The notes beneath the pieces are model-generated. The model saw only the letters and a program-made list of their open reading frames with translations, was not told the origin of the DNA and searched no databases. The translations under genes were made by a program, and so were the position numbers. From contig NZ_FZOR01000003.1 of NCBI RefSeq assembly GCF_900188445.1, forward strand, positions 229,953-293,952: a stretch of 64,000 nucleotides of DNA, written 5' to 3'. Shown here piece after piece: positions 56,479-64,000 of this stretch. Every line of letters starts with the position of its first letter. Within the stretch, counting starts at the first letter, position 1. This DNA comes from Actinomadura meyerae (GTDB lineage Bacteria; Actinomycetota; Actinomycetes; Streptosporangiales; Streptosporangiaceae).

Positions 56479-57648
56479 TCAGATCGGCAGTTCGGCGCGG
56501 ACGGTGAAGCCGCCGCCCGGCGCGGGGCCGGCCTCGAGGGTGCCGCCGAGGGACTCGGCGCGGTCGCGCATGCCGCGGATGCCGCTGCCGTCCTTCGAGG
56601 GCGCGCCCGGCGGCTGCTCGCCGTCGTCCTCCACGGTGACGGTCACGTGCGCGCCGGCGTAGGCGACGCGGACGACGGCGGTGGACGCGGCGCTGTGCCG
56701 GGTCACGTTGGTGAGGGCCTCCTGGACGATCCGGTAGGCGGCGAGGTCGGTCTCGGCGGGCAGGGGGCGCGGCTCGCCCTCGGTCTCGGTGCGGACCATC
56801 AGGCCGGCGGCGGCGATGCCGCCGGTGAGCTCGTCCAGCCGGGCGAGGCCCGGGGCGGGCGCGACCGGCGCGGCCTCGTCGACGCGCCGCAGGACGCCGA
56901 GGGTGGCGCGCATCTCCCGGAGCGTCTCCTTGCTCGCCTTCTTGATCGCGGTGAGGGCGGCCTCGGCGCGCTCGGGCTCGCGGCGCAGGCCGTGCAGCGC
57001 GGCGGAGGCCTGCACGTTGATCAGCGAGATGTTGTGGCCGAGGACGTCGTGCAGCTCGCGGGCGATGCGCAGCCGCTCCTCGACGGCGCGGCGGCGGGCC
57101 TCGGCCTCCCGGCCGCGCTCGGCGACCCGGGCGCGCTCCTCGGCCTCGCGCAGGTAGGCGCGGCGGTTGCGGACGACGCCGCCGATCGCGACGACGGCGA
57201 CGAACCAGCCGGCGAGCAGGAAGGACGCCGCGTCGGCGAGGTGGTTGATGTCGTCGTACCGGTCGGCGGCGACGGCGGCGGCGACCGACAGCCCGGTGAG
57301 CGCGGAGGACACCACGAGGTGCCCCTCGGCCGCCGCCGTGTAGAGCGCGATCACGAAGGTGATGACGAGCGGGCCGTCCGGTTCGACCAGCGGGTAGTAG
57401 GCGCCGCACGCGACGAACGTGGCGACGGCGACCGCGACCGGGTGGCTCAGGCGGAAGTACAGCGCCCCGCACGCGACGGCCATCAGCAGCCAGCCGTGCA
57501 GGGGCATGCGCTCGTCCGGGCCCGTGCTGACCGAGACGAGCGTCAGCACGGTCATGATCGCGAACGAGCCGCCGGCCAGGAGCGCGTTCACCGAGCGCGG
57601 GCCCGGAGTCCACGGGACGGGGCGCTCGCGGGGTTTCGCCAGTCGCAC
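56479..57648 (-). CDS. NarL-type sensor histidine kinase without adjacent regulator
   Basis: A 389-aa kinase. Five to six hydrophobic segments span residues 20-165, then a coiled linker (RNRRAYLREAEERARVAERG), the HisKA_3 dimerisation site RIARELHDVLGHNISLINVQ with phospho-His (about residue 208), and the HATPase: EALTNVTRHS (N box), VEDDGEQPPG and GSGIRGMRDRAESLGG (G boxes). The start is GTG 57648. These kinases nearly always sit next to a NarL/LuxR-type response regulator. None is on either side here: the neighbours are a hydrolase and the divergent ABC operon. The regulator may be encoded elsewhere. Confidence 0.92.
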   Translation of the reverse strand: MRLAKPRERPVPWTPGPRSVNALLAGGSFAIMTVLTLVSVSTGPDERMPLHGWLLMAVACGALYFRLSHPVAVAVATFVACGAYYPLVEPDGPLVITFVIALYTAAAEGHLVVSSALTGLSVAAAVAADRYDDINHLADAASFLLAGWFVAVVAIGGVVRNRRAYLREAEERARVAERGREAEARRRAVEERLRIARELHDVLGHNISLINVQASAALHGLRREPERAEAALTAIKKASKETLREMRATLGVLRRVDEAAPVAPAPGLARLDELTGGIAAAGLMVRTETEGEPRPLPAETDLAAYRIVQEALTNVTRHSAASTAVVRVAYAGAHVTVTVEDDGEQPPGAPSKDGSGIRGMRDRAESLGGTLEAGPAPGGGFTVRAELPI

Positions 57649-57674
57649 ATGCCCATCCTGCCAGGTTCGTATGT

Positions 57675-57723
57675 TTGCGAGAGTGCGATGGGATGTAGTA
57701 CATCTACTATCAACAGAAGTAGA
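57675..57723. promoter_or_regulatory. Divergent promoter region with two inverted repeats
   Basis: The 119-bp gap between the histidine kinase and ABC genes has a low-GC core. It contains the perfect repeat GATGTA-G-TACATC (57692-57704) and, overlapping it, TCTACT-N9-AGTAGA (57703-57723). A possible plus-strand -35 is TTGCGA (57675-57680). A shared regulator could control both transcripts; the HTH protein at 59535-59795 is one candidate. Confidence 0.5.
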
Positions 57724-57767
57724 AGTCGGGTCAATGATCCAAGTTCCCGTATGGGGGTGCGCGCCAG

Positions 57768-58622
57768 ATGAGCGAACCGGTGATCCGGGCGCGGGACCTG
57801 CGGATGCGCTACGGGCGCACCGAGGTGCTGCGCGGTGTCGACCTCGACGTGGGGGCCGGCGAGGTGGTGGCCCTGCTCGGGCCGAACGGCGCCGGGAAGA
57901 CCACCACGATCGAGATCCTGGAGGGGTTCCGGCGCCGCACGTCGGGCGAGGTCGCGGTGCTCGGCGCCGACCCCGGCACGGGCGGCGTCGCGTGGCGGGC
58001 GCGGCTCGGCGTCGTCCTGCAGGACTGGCAGGACCACCCGCGCTGGCACGTGCGGCCGCTGCTCGCGCACATCGCCGCGTTCTACCCGCACCCGCACGAC
58101 CCGGACGAGCTGCTGGAGGCCATGGGCCTCACCGCGCAGGCCGGGCAGGCGGTGGGGCGGCTGTCGGGCGGCCAGCGGCGGCGGCTCGACATCGCGCTCG
58201 GCATCGTGGGCCGTCCCGAGCTGCTGTTCCTGGACGAGCCGACCGCCGGTTTCGACCCGGAGGCGCGCCGCGAGTTCCACGGCCTGGTCGAGCGGCTCGC
58301 GCGGGAGGACGGCATGACCGTCCTGCTCACGACGCACGACCTCGCCGAGGCGGAGCGCCTCGCCGACCGCATCGCGATCCTCGTCGACGGCGCCGTGCGG
58401 GTCTGCGGCACCCCGTCGGCGCTGGCGTCGGTGGTGCGGGCGGCCTCGGAGGTCCGCTGGCTGGAGGACGGCGCACCGCGCGCCGAGCGGACGGCCGACC
58501 CGTCCGCGCTGGCGTTCGAACTGCACCGCCGGTTCGGCGGGCCGGTGCCGGGCCTGGAGATCCGGCGCCCGTCGCTGGAGGAGAGCTACCTCGATCTGGT
58601 GTCACGGAAGGAGGCCGCCTGA
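57768..58622 (+). CDS. ABC-2 exporter ATP-binding protein
   Basis: A 284-aa ATPase of the CcmA/DrrA type. It has Walker A LLGPNGAGKTTTIE (about residues 37-50), the Q-loop in GVVLQDWQD, signature RLSGGQRRRLDIALG, Walker B LLFLDEPTAGFDPEARRE, the switch His in TTHDLAEAERLAD, and a short C-terminal DrrA-like domain. It pairs with the downstream permease, with stop and start overlapping (TGATG). Family members export antibiotics, lipids or lantibiotics; the substrate here is unknown. It is the first gene of a four-gene operon. ATG 57768 lacks a strong ribosome-binding site (GGGGGTGCGCGCCAG). Confidence 0.93.
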   Translation: MSEPVIRARDLRMRYGRTEVLRGVDLDVGAGEVVALLGPNGAGKTTTIEILEGFRRRTSGEVAVLGADPGTGGVAWRARLGVVLQDWQDHPRWHVRPLLAHIAAFYPHPHDPDELLEAMGLTAQAGQAVGRLSGGQRRRLDIALGIVGRPELLFLDEPTAGFDPEARREFHGLVERLAREDGMTVLLTTHDLAEAERLADRIAILVDGAVRVCGTPSALASVVRAASEVRWLEDGAPRAERTADPSALAFELHRRFGGPVPGLEIRRPSLEESYLDLVSRKEAA

Positions 58623-59485
58623 TGAGCGCGCCGGGCCTGCGGGCGATGAGGATGGGGCTGCGCCGCGGCTGGACGGAGCACGTCCAGTTCCTGAGCAGCC
58701 GGAGGGAGCTGGTGTCCGCGCTGATCGGCACGGTCGGGGTGTACGTGCTGCTGGTCCGCTGGCAGGGCGACACCGTCGTGGAGGGGACCGGGGAGTCCCA
58801 GGCCGTCCTGATGACCGCCGGGTTCGTCGCGTTCTCGGTGTTCTCCGCGGCGCTGCTGAACCTGCCGATGGGGATCGCGGCCGACCGCGAGGAGGGGACG
58901 CTGCTGCGGCTGCGCACGGTGCCCGGCGGGCCCGCGGCCTACCTGACCGGCCGCGCGGTCTCGGTGCTGCTGCAGATCGCCCTGTACGTGCTGCTGATGC
59001 TGGTCGCGGGCGCGGCGGTCGCCGGGCTCCGGCTGCCGGCCGCGCCCGCCGACTGGCTGACCCTGGCGTGGGTGCTCGCGCTGGGCACGCTGTCGGTCGT
59101 GCCGCTCGGCGCCGCCCTCGGGGCGCTGCTGCCCGGTCCGCGGAACGCGGCGAGCATCCTGTCGCTGCCGGTGATGGCGCTCATGCTCGTCTCCGGGGTG
59201 ATGTTCCCGGTGGCGCGGCTGCCGGAGGCCGTGCAGAGCGCCGCACAGTTCTTCCCGCTGTACTGGCAGGGGCTCGGGCTGCGGTCGGTGTTCCTGCCGG
59301 ACGCGATGGCGGCGGCCGAGATAGGCGGGACCTGGCGCCTGCCGGAGACCGCCGCCGTCCTCGGGGCCTGGGCCGCCGCGGGGCTGCTGCTGGCGCCGTG
59401 GGTGCTGCTGCGCGCGACGCGCCGCGAGTCCGGGGCCCGGCTGGCCGCGCGCCGCGAGCGCCGCGCCGCGCAGGGCGCGCTGTGA
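58622..59485 (+). CDS. ABC-2 type permease
   Basis: A 287-aa permease with six membrane segments. The first follows RRELVSALIGTVGVYVLLV, then FVAFSVFSAALLNLPMGIAADREEGTLLRLR (the ABC-2 coupling loop, EEGTLLRLRTVPGG), two central helices, the LSLPVMALMLVSGVMFPVARLPEAVQ region and the closing helix before a basic tail (RRESGARLAARRERR). The ATG at 58622 overlaps the ATPase stop. It forms a dimer with the ATPase as a DrrAB-like exporter. Confidence 0.92.
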   Translation: MSAPGLRAMRMGLRRGWTEHVQFLSSRRELVSALIGTVGVYVLLVRWQGDTVVEGTGESQAVLMTAGFVAFSVFSAALLNLPMGIAADREEGTLLRLRTVPGGPAAYLTGRAVSVLLQIALYVLLMLVAGAAVAGLRLPAAPADWLTLAWVLALGTLSVVPLGAALGALLPGPRNAASILSLPVMALMLVSGVMFPVARLPEAVQSAAQFFPLYWQGLGLRSVFLPDAMAAAEIGGTWRLPETAAVLGAWAAAGLLLAPWVLLRATRRESGARLAARRERRAAQGAL

Positions 59486-59534
59486 CCCGGGCGGTACCGG
59501 CGGCGGTGCCGGTGGCGACGCGGAGGTGCCGGCC

Positions 59535-59795
59535 GTGATCCGCAAGGCCGGCGGGGCGCCCGCCGACAAGGAGACCGTCTACAACCGGATCCCGGTGCTG
59601 CGGGCGGAGCGCGGCGTCTCGCGCCGCGACCTGGCCGCCGCGCTGGGCGTCCACTACCAGACGATCGGCTACCTGGAGCGGGGCGAGTACAGTCCCAGCC
59701 TCCACCTGGCCCTGCGCATCGCCGAGTACTTCGAGGTGCCGGTCGAGGTCGTCTTCTCCCTGAAACCCTTCCCGCGTATCGGAGGCACATCATGA
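59535..59795 (+). CDS. Small XRE-type HTH regulator
   Basis: An 86-aa DNA-binding protein consisting of little more than a Cro/CI helix-turn-helix: NRIPVLRAERGVSRRDLAAALGVHYQTIGYLERGEYSPSLHLALRIAEYF, written here by its key parts DLAAALGVHYQTIGYLERG and YSPSLHLAL. It resembles the short YozG-like regulators that sit with membrane proteins. I prefer GTG 59535, with GGAGGT 7 bases upstream. It overlaps the downstream membrane protein start (ATGA), so it belongs to the exporter operon and probably regulates it. Confidence 0.88.
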   Translation: MIRKAGGAPADKETVYNRIPVLRAERGVSRRDLAAALGVHYQTIGYLERGEYSPSLHLALRIAEYFEVPVEVVFSLKPFPRIGGTS

Positions 59796-60403
59796 CCAAG
59801 CGCTCCACCGGGTGGCGCGAGCGGTCCCGGCGGCTGCGCGCGGAGCGCCGCGCGGCCCTCGACGAGCGGCTGGAACGCCGGCTGCCCGCCCGCTACGCGC
59901 GGCGGCGCCCCCGCCGGGTGCTGGCGGGGGCGGGCGCGGTCACGCTCGGCCTGTTCTGGGTGGACGCCGCCGTCTCGTGGGTGCTGGCGCCGAGCGACAC
60001 CGCGATGATCGTGAACTTCGTGATCCTCGGCGTCCTGGTCGTGGTCGGGTTCCCGCTCGCGGGCCACCTGCTCGCGGTGACCCGGGGCCTCACCACCCGG
60101 CGGGAGGAGGAGCTCGACGAGCGGCAGCTCATCGCCCGGCTCCGCGCGTACGCGTCCGCGCACCGGGCGACCACGTTCGTGATGGTCCTCGTGCTGGTCG
60201 TGACGAGCCTCGCCGACACCGAGGGGCGCGAGTCGCAGATCCCCGGCGCGGCGCTGTTCCTGATCCTGTTCGCCATGCTCGCGACGCACGTGTACCTCCC
60301 GCTCGTCGTCGCGACGTGGCAGACGCCCGACCCGCCGGACGACGAAGACGAGGAAGAGGAAGACGAGGAGGAGGACGGGCAGGACGGAGCGGGCGCCGCC
60401 TAG
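59792..60403 (+). CDS. Membrane protein of the exporter operon
   Basis: A 203-aa protein with a basic N-terminus (about 45 residues rich in Arg), two membrane helices (AVTLGLFWVDAAVSWVLA and NFVILGVLVVVGFPLAGHLL), a charged cytoplasmic loop (TRREEELDERQLIARLRAYA), two more helices (FVMVLVLVVTSLAD and ALFLILFAMLATHVYLPLVV) and a highly acidic tail (DDEDEEEEDEEEDG). The pattern of HTH plus a four-helix membrane protein with an ERQ-type loop is a recurring operon unit, perhaps with the membrane protein controlling the regulator. The function is unknown. ATG 59792 overlaps the HTH stop. The 3' end meets glgP tail to tail, overlapping by 4 bases. Confidence 0.8.
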   Translation: MTKRSTGWRERSRRLRAERRAALDERLERRLPARYARRRPRRVLAGAGAVTLGLFWVDAAVSWVLAPSDTAMIVNFVILGVLVVVGFPLAGHLLAVTRGLTTRREEELDERQLIARLRAYASAHRATTFVMVLVLVVTSLADTEGRESQIPGAALFLILFAMLATHVYLPLVVATWQTPDPPDDEDEEEEDEEEDGQDGAGAA

Positions 60404-63048
60404 CGCAGGTCGCCGTTCGTCATGCCCTGCGGGGCGGGTGGGAGCGCGACGAGGCCCAGCTCGGCCCGTGTCGGCAGCAGCGGGTGGTTCGGCACCACCC
60501 GGACGCTGTAGCCGAACGCGCCGCTGCGCCCGAGCGGGACGTCGCCGGCGTAGCGGCGGCGCCCGCCGTCGGCCGGCCCGGCATCCGACAGCTCCAGGTA
60601 GGACGGCTCGACGAGCGTATCGGTCTCGTCGACCCGGCCGTAGGCGACCTCCACCGCGACGTCGTCCGGGTCGAGGCCGGCGAGGTCCACCACGACCCGG
60701 ACCGCGAGCCGCGCGCCGACCTGCGGGCTCTCCTCCCCGTTGGACTCGACGTGCTCGACCGCGACGCCGGGCCACGCCTTGCGGACCCGCTGCTTCCACG
60801 CGGCCAGCTCCCGCGCCCCGGCGTGGTCGCCCGCGGTCATCGCCCGCTCGGCCGCGGCGGCCGGGGCGTAGAGGTTCTCGACGTACTCGCGCAGCATCCG
60901 GGTCGCGAGGACCTTCGGGCCGAGCGTGGCGATGGTGTGCTTGACCATCTCCAGCCAGCGGCGCGGCAGCCCGGCGCCGTCCCGGTCGTAGAACGTGACG
61001 GACACGTGGTCCTCGATCAGCTCGTACAGCGCGGCGGCCTCCAGCTCGTCGCGCCGGTCGGGGCCGGACAGGCCGTCGGCGGACGGGATCGCCCAGCCGT
61101 TCTGCCCGTCGTACCACTCGTCCCACCAGCCGTCGAGGATCGACAGGTTCAGCCCGCCGTTCAGCGCCGCCTTCATCCCGGACGTGCCGCTCGCCTCCAG
61201 CGGGCGCAGCGGGTTGTTCATCCACACGTCGCAGCCCTGCACCATGAGCTGCCCGAGCGCGATGTCGTAGTCGGGCAGGAACACGATGCGGTGCCGGACG
61301 TCCTCGGAGTCGGCGAACCGCACGATCTGCTGGATGAGGCGCTTGCCGCCCTCGTCCGCGGGGTGCGCCTTCCCGGCGATGACGATCTGCACGGGCCGCT
61401 CCGGGTGCAGCAGGATGGAGCGGAGCCGGTCCGGGTCGGTCATCATCAGCGTGAGCCGCTTGTAGGACGGGACGCGGCGCGCGAACCCGATCGTCAGGAC
61501 GTCCGGGTCGAGCGCGTCGTCGATCCAGGAGACCTCGGCCTCGCCGGCGCCGCGCCGCCGCCACGACTCGCGGAGCCGGCGCCGCGCGTCCAGCACGAGC
61601 CGGCGGCGCAGCAGGGCGCGCATCCGCCAGATCTCCGGTTCGGAGACGGCGCGGACGCCCTCCCAGCCGCGGCCGCTCTCCATCACCGACGGCAGCTCGC
61701 GGGCGGTGAACTCCAGCACCTCGCGGGCCACCCACGTCCCGGCGTGCACCCCGTTGGTGATGGACCCGACGGGGACCTCGGCGGTGTCGAACCCGCCCCA
61801 CAGGCCGCCGAACATCTCCCGGCTGACGCGCCCGTGCAGCTCGCTGACGCCGTTGACGCGCTGCGCGAGCCGCATCCCCATCACGGCCATGTTGAACACG
61901 GTGCGGTCGCCGCCGGGGTAGTCCTCGGCGCCGAGCGCGAGGACCCGGTCGACGGGGACCTGCCGCTCCTCGTTCGCGCCGCCGAAGTACCGGCTGATCA
62001 GCTCGCGGGGGAACCGGTCGATCCCGGCGGGGACGGGCGTGTGCGTGGTGAAGACGGTGCCCGCGCGCGTCGCCTCCAGGGCCTCGTCGAAGGTCAGCCC
62101 CTCTCCCGCCACCAGCTCGCGGATGCGCTCCAGGCCGAGGAACCCGGCGTGGCCCTCGTTGGTGTGGAACACCTCGGGCGCCGGGTGGCCGGTGATGCGG
62201 CAGTAGGCGCGGATCGCGCGGACGCCGCCGATGCCGAGCAGCATCTCCTGCAGCAGCCGGTGGTCGCCGCCCCCGCCGTACAGCCGGTCGGTGACGTCGC
62301 GGCCGGCCTGGTCGTTGTCCTCGACGTCGGAGTCCAGGAGCAGCTGGGGGACGCGTCCGACCTGCGCGACCCAGACCTGGGCGCGCAGGGCGTTCCCCTT
62401 GGGGAGGCCGATGGTGACGCGTACCGGCGTCCCGTCGCGCTCGCGGAGCAGGGTCAGCGGGAGCCCGTTGGGGTCGATCGGGGGGTAGCGCTCCAGTTGC
62501 CAGCCGTCCGGGGACAGCGACTGGGAGAAGTAGCCGTGCCGGTACAGCAGCCCGACCCCGAGGATGGGGACGCCGAGGTCGCTCGCCGTCTTCAGGTGGT
62601 CGCCGGCGAGGATGCCGAGGCCGCCGGAGTACTGCGGCAGCGCGGCGGTGATGCCGTACTCGGGCGAGAAGTAGGCGATGCAGGCGGGCGCGCGCTCACG
62701 CTCCCCGGCGTCCGGCCCGTCGGACGCGGACCGGCGTCCCCCCACGTCGAACCGCGCCTGGTACCAGCGGGGCGCGGTCAGGTACTCGTGCAGGTCCTCG
62801 GCGGTGTCCTGGAGGCGGCGCAGGAACCGCCGGTCCTCGGCGAGCTGCGCCAGCCGCTCCGGGGAGACCTCGCCGAGCAGCCGGACCGGGTCGTGGTGGA
62901 CGGCCTTCCAGAGCGCGGGGTCCACGGCGCGGAACAGGTCGAGCGTCTCGTGGTGCCAGGACCAGCGCAGGTTGAGGACCAGTTCCTCGAGCTGCCGGAG
63001 CGGCTCGGGGAGGACGGTGCGGACCGTGAAACGTCGGATTGCCTTCAC
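60400..63048 (-). CDS. glgP: Alpha-glucan phosphorylase
   Basis: Releases glucose 1-phosphate from glycogen-type glucans with PLP. The 882-aa product is of the long bacterial GT35 type with an N-terminal DUF3417-like domain (LVLNLRWSWHHETLDLF, residues about 20-110). The core has FSPEYGITAALPQYSGGLGILAGDHLK (in part), FTTHTPVPAGIDRF, GFARRVPSYKR, and the PLP/phosphate region ending in PLEASGTSGMKAALNGGLNLS with the cofactor Lys in SGMKA. A C-terminal domain (about 770-882) is beta-rich. The start is GTG 63048, with no good ribosome-binding site. It is divergent from glgE, which fits a glycogen/alpha-glucan locus. Confidence 0.95.
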   Translation of the reverse strand: MKAIRRFTVRTVLPEPLRQLEELVLNLRWSWHHETLDLFRAVDPALWKAVHHDPVRLLGEVSPERLAQLAEDRRFLRRLQDTAEDLHEYLTAPRWYQARFDVGGRRSASDGPDAGERERAPACIAYFSPEYGITAALPQYSGGLGILAGDHLKTASDLGVPILGVGLLYRHGYFSQSLSPDGWQLERYPPIDPNGLPLTLLRERDGTPVRVTIGLPKGNALRAQVWVAQVGRVPQLLLDSDVEDNDQAGRDVTDRLYGGGGDHRLLQEMLLGIGGVRAIRAYCRITGHPAPEVFHTNEGHAGFLGLERIRELVAGEGLTFDEALEATRAGTVFTTHTPVPAGIDRFPRELISRYFGGANEERQVPVDRVLALGAEDYPGGDRTVFNMAVMGMRLAQRVNGVSELHGRVSREMFGGLWGGFDTAEVPVGSITNGVHAGTWVAREVLEFTARELPSVMESGRGWEGVRAVSEPEIWRMRALLRRRLVLDARRRLRESWRRRGAGEAEVSWIDDALDPDVLTIGFARRVPSYKRLTLMMTDPDRLRSILLHPERPVQIVIAGKAHPADEGGKRLIQQIVRFADSEDVRHRIVFLPDYDIALGQLMVQGCDVWMNNPLRPLEASGTSGMKAALNGGLNLSILDGWWDEWYDGQNGWAIPSADGLSGPDRRDELEAAALYELIEDHVSVTFYDRDGAGLPRRWLEMVKHTIATLGPKVLATRMLREYVENLYAPAAAAERAMTAGDHAGARELAAWKQRVRKAWPGVAVEHVESNGEESPQVGARLAVRVVVDLAGLDPDDVAVEVAYGRVDETDTLVEPSYLELSDAGPADGGRRRYAGDVPLGRSGAFGYSVRVVPNHPLLPTRAELGLVALPPAPQGMTNGDLR

Positions 63049-63226
63049 ACAACACCACGCTAAGCGTAGGAATCGGCTCGGCGCGACGGCCGCGGGTAGG
63101 CCGCCGGCGCGCGGATCGAAGGCACCGTACCCGCCTGAGCCGCGAAAACCCCCGGCTGCGCGGAGAGTTTCGCCCGTTCGGACGGTCACCGATCGGGGTC
63201 GGGGAACCACTTAAAGTTATGCAAAA

Positions 63227-63240
63227 CTACTGTGCAGTAG
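63227..63240. promoter_or_regulatory. 14-bp palindrome in the glgP-glgE divergent promoter
   Basis: CTACTG-TG-CAGTAG, a perfect palindrome apart from the central two bases, lies in an AT-rich stretch (63210-63240) of the 248-bp gap between glgP and glgE. A second palindrome, ACGCTAAGCGT (63056-63066), lies directly before the glgP start. Either may bind a regulator; clear -35/-10 boxes are not resolved. Confidence 0.5.
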
Positions 63241-63296
63241 CCCCCGCGACGCGGGCATGGGACGTTTCGGAAGTCCCGCTCGGGTAGGGGGAGGGC

Positions 63297-64000
63297 ATGC
63301 ACGTCGAGTCCGGAACATCCCATATGACCGGATCTCCGAGACTGGGGCGCATTCCGATTCTGGACGTGTCGCCGGTGGTGGAGTGCGGCCGGTGGCCGGC
63401 GAAGGCCGTGGTGGGTGAGACCGTCGAGGTGTCGGCGACGGTGTTCCGGGAGGGGCACGAGCGGCTGGGCGCGGCGGTGGTGCTGCGCACGCCGGACGGC
63501 GAGGAGCTGCCCGGTGAGCGGATGGCCGAGGTCGGCGAGGGGCTGGACCGGTGGTCGGCGCTGGTGACGCCGACCGGGATGGGCTCGTGGTCGTTCCGGG
63601 TGGAGGCGTGGGGCGACCCGATCGCGCACTGGTGGCACGACGCCCAGATCAAAGTGCCCCAGGGCCTGGACGTCGAGCTCATGCTCACCGAGGGCGCCCT
63701 GCTGTTCGAGCGCGCGGCCGAGGCCGTCCCGAGCAAGGACATGCCGACCCTGGACCGGCTGGCGAAGTGCCTCGGCGACGAGACCGTCCCGGTCACCGAA
63801 CGGATGGAGGCCGCCGCCGACCCGGACGTGGCGGCCGTGCTGGAGCAGCATCCGCTGCGGGATCTGTTGACGGTGTCGGACTGGTACCCCCTGGTGGTCC
63901 ACCGCCAGCGCGCGCTGTACGGCGCCTGGTACGAGTTCTTCCCCCGCTCCGAAGGCGCGACGTTCGACCCGATGGGACGCCGCGGCCCGACCCCGGGCAC
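63297..64000 (+). CDS. glgE: Maltosyltransferase GlgE, N-terminal part
   Basis: Transfers maltose from alpha-maltose 1-phosphate to growing alpha-1,4-glucan. The 234 visible codons cover the N-terminal domain of GlgE: RLGRIPILDVSPVVECGRWPAKAVVGE (in part), FREGHERLGAAVVLR, WSFRVEAWGDPIAHWWHDA, helical insertion ending in WYPLVVHRQRALYGAWYEFFPRS. The final RALYGAWYEFFPRSEG motif directly precedes the GH13 catalytic barrel, which lies outside the window. ATG 63297 has GGGGGAGG 3 bases upstream; ATG 63324 (MTGSPRLGRIP) is a possible alternative. The frame is open at the window edge. Confidence 0.94.
   Translation, partial: MHVESGTSHMTGSPRLGRIPILDVSPVVECGRWPAKAVVGETVEVSATVFREGHERLGAAVVLRTPDGEELPGERMAEVGEGLDRWSALVTPTGMGSWSFRVEAWGDPIAHWWHDAQIKVPQGLDVELMLTEGALLFERAAEAVPSKDMPTLDRLAKCLGDETVPVTERMEAAADPDVAAVLEQHPLRDLLTVSDWYPLVVHRQRALYGAWYEFFPRSEGATFDPMGRRGPTPG

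Overview
The window comes from the chromosome of a very GC-rich actinomycete, probably Streptosporangiales/Thermomonosporaceae (Actinomadura-like). This is inferred from GTG/TTG starts, strong third-position GC bias, an F420-linked oxidoreductase and an F420-reductase-like gene, GlgE/GlgP glycogen chemistry, several eukaryotic-type Ser/Thr kinases, and a gene order (ilvB-ilvN-ilvC-serA ... leuB-ilvE-cimA, gatCAB, ligA, mnmA, cysteine desulfurase) that I recall from Streptomyces. I see no tRNA, rRNA, CRISPR array, insertion sequence or prophage. Apart from the two window edges the genes look intact.

1-17.2 kb is a branched-chain amino acid and serine region, read on the minus strand: ilvB-ilvN-ilvC, then (after an insertion) serA, an FhuF-like iron-sulfur protein, leuB, ilvE and cimA, whose 3' end lies outside the window. 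Two transcription attenuators can be read directly. A 14-codon leader peptide precedes cimA and a 16-codon leader precedes ilvB. Both carry runs of Ile/Leu/Val codons, end in a similar Gly-x-Arg-Ala-Gly motif, and are followed by a GC-rich hairpin and a U-tract. A third, leader-like stretch lies between serA and leuB, beside a 29-codon ORF with its own terminator. Inserted here are a thymidylate-synthase-fold protein lacking the catalytic Cys, a DUF2079 membrane protein, and a PadR/ABC/FtsX operon with a readable operator and probably a leaderless promoter.

17.2-31.8 kb holds two membrane GGDEF-EAL cyclic-di-GMP proteins on either side of gatCAB (the tRNA-dependent amidotransferase), a lipoprotein sugar dehydrogenase, ligA and a MetE-like protein. 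31.8-37.1 kb holds an LLM-type oxidoreductase, mnmA and a cysteine desulfurase (tRNA thiolation), and two proteins of unknown function. 37.1-39.2 kb is a TetR regulator with a clear operator and an MFS transporter with a highly structured leader.

39.3-47.6 kb carries four kinase-fold proteins around etfBA: two canonical-looking membrane kinases, one soluble kinase with HRDVSPGN, and one membrane pseudokinase that has lost the catalytic residues. 47.6-51.6 kb is lipid and redox metabolism (acyl-ACP desaturase, SDR, F420-reductase-like protein with a divergent HxlR regulator, enoyl-CoA hydratase). 51.6-55.5 kb is an SNF2 helicase translationally coupled to a SWIM zinc-finger protein. 55.5-60.4 kb is an alpha/beta hydrolase and an unpaired NarL-type histidine kinase, divergent from an ABC-2 exporter/HTH/membrane-protein operon. 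The window closes with glgP divergent from the start of glgE.
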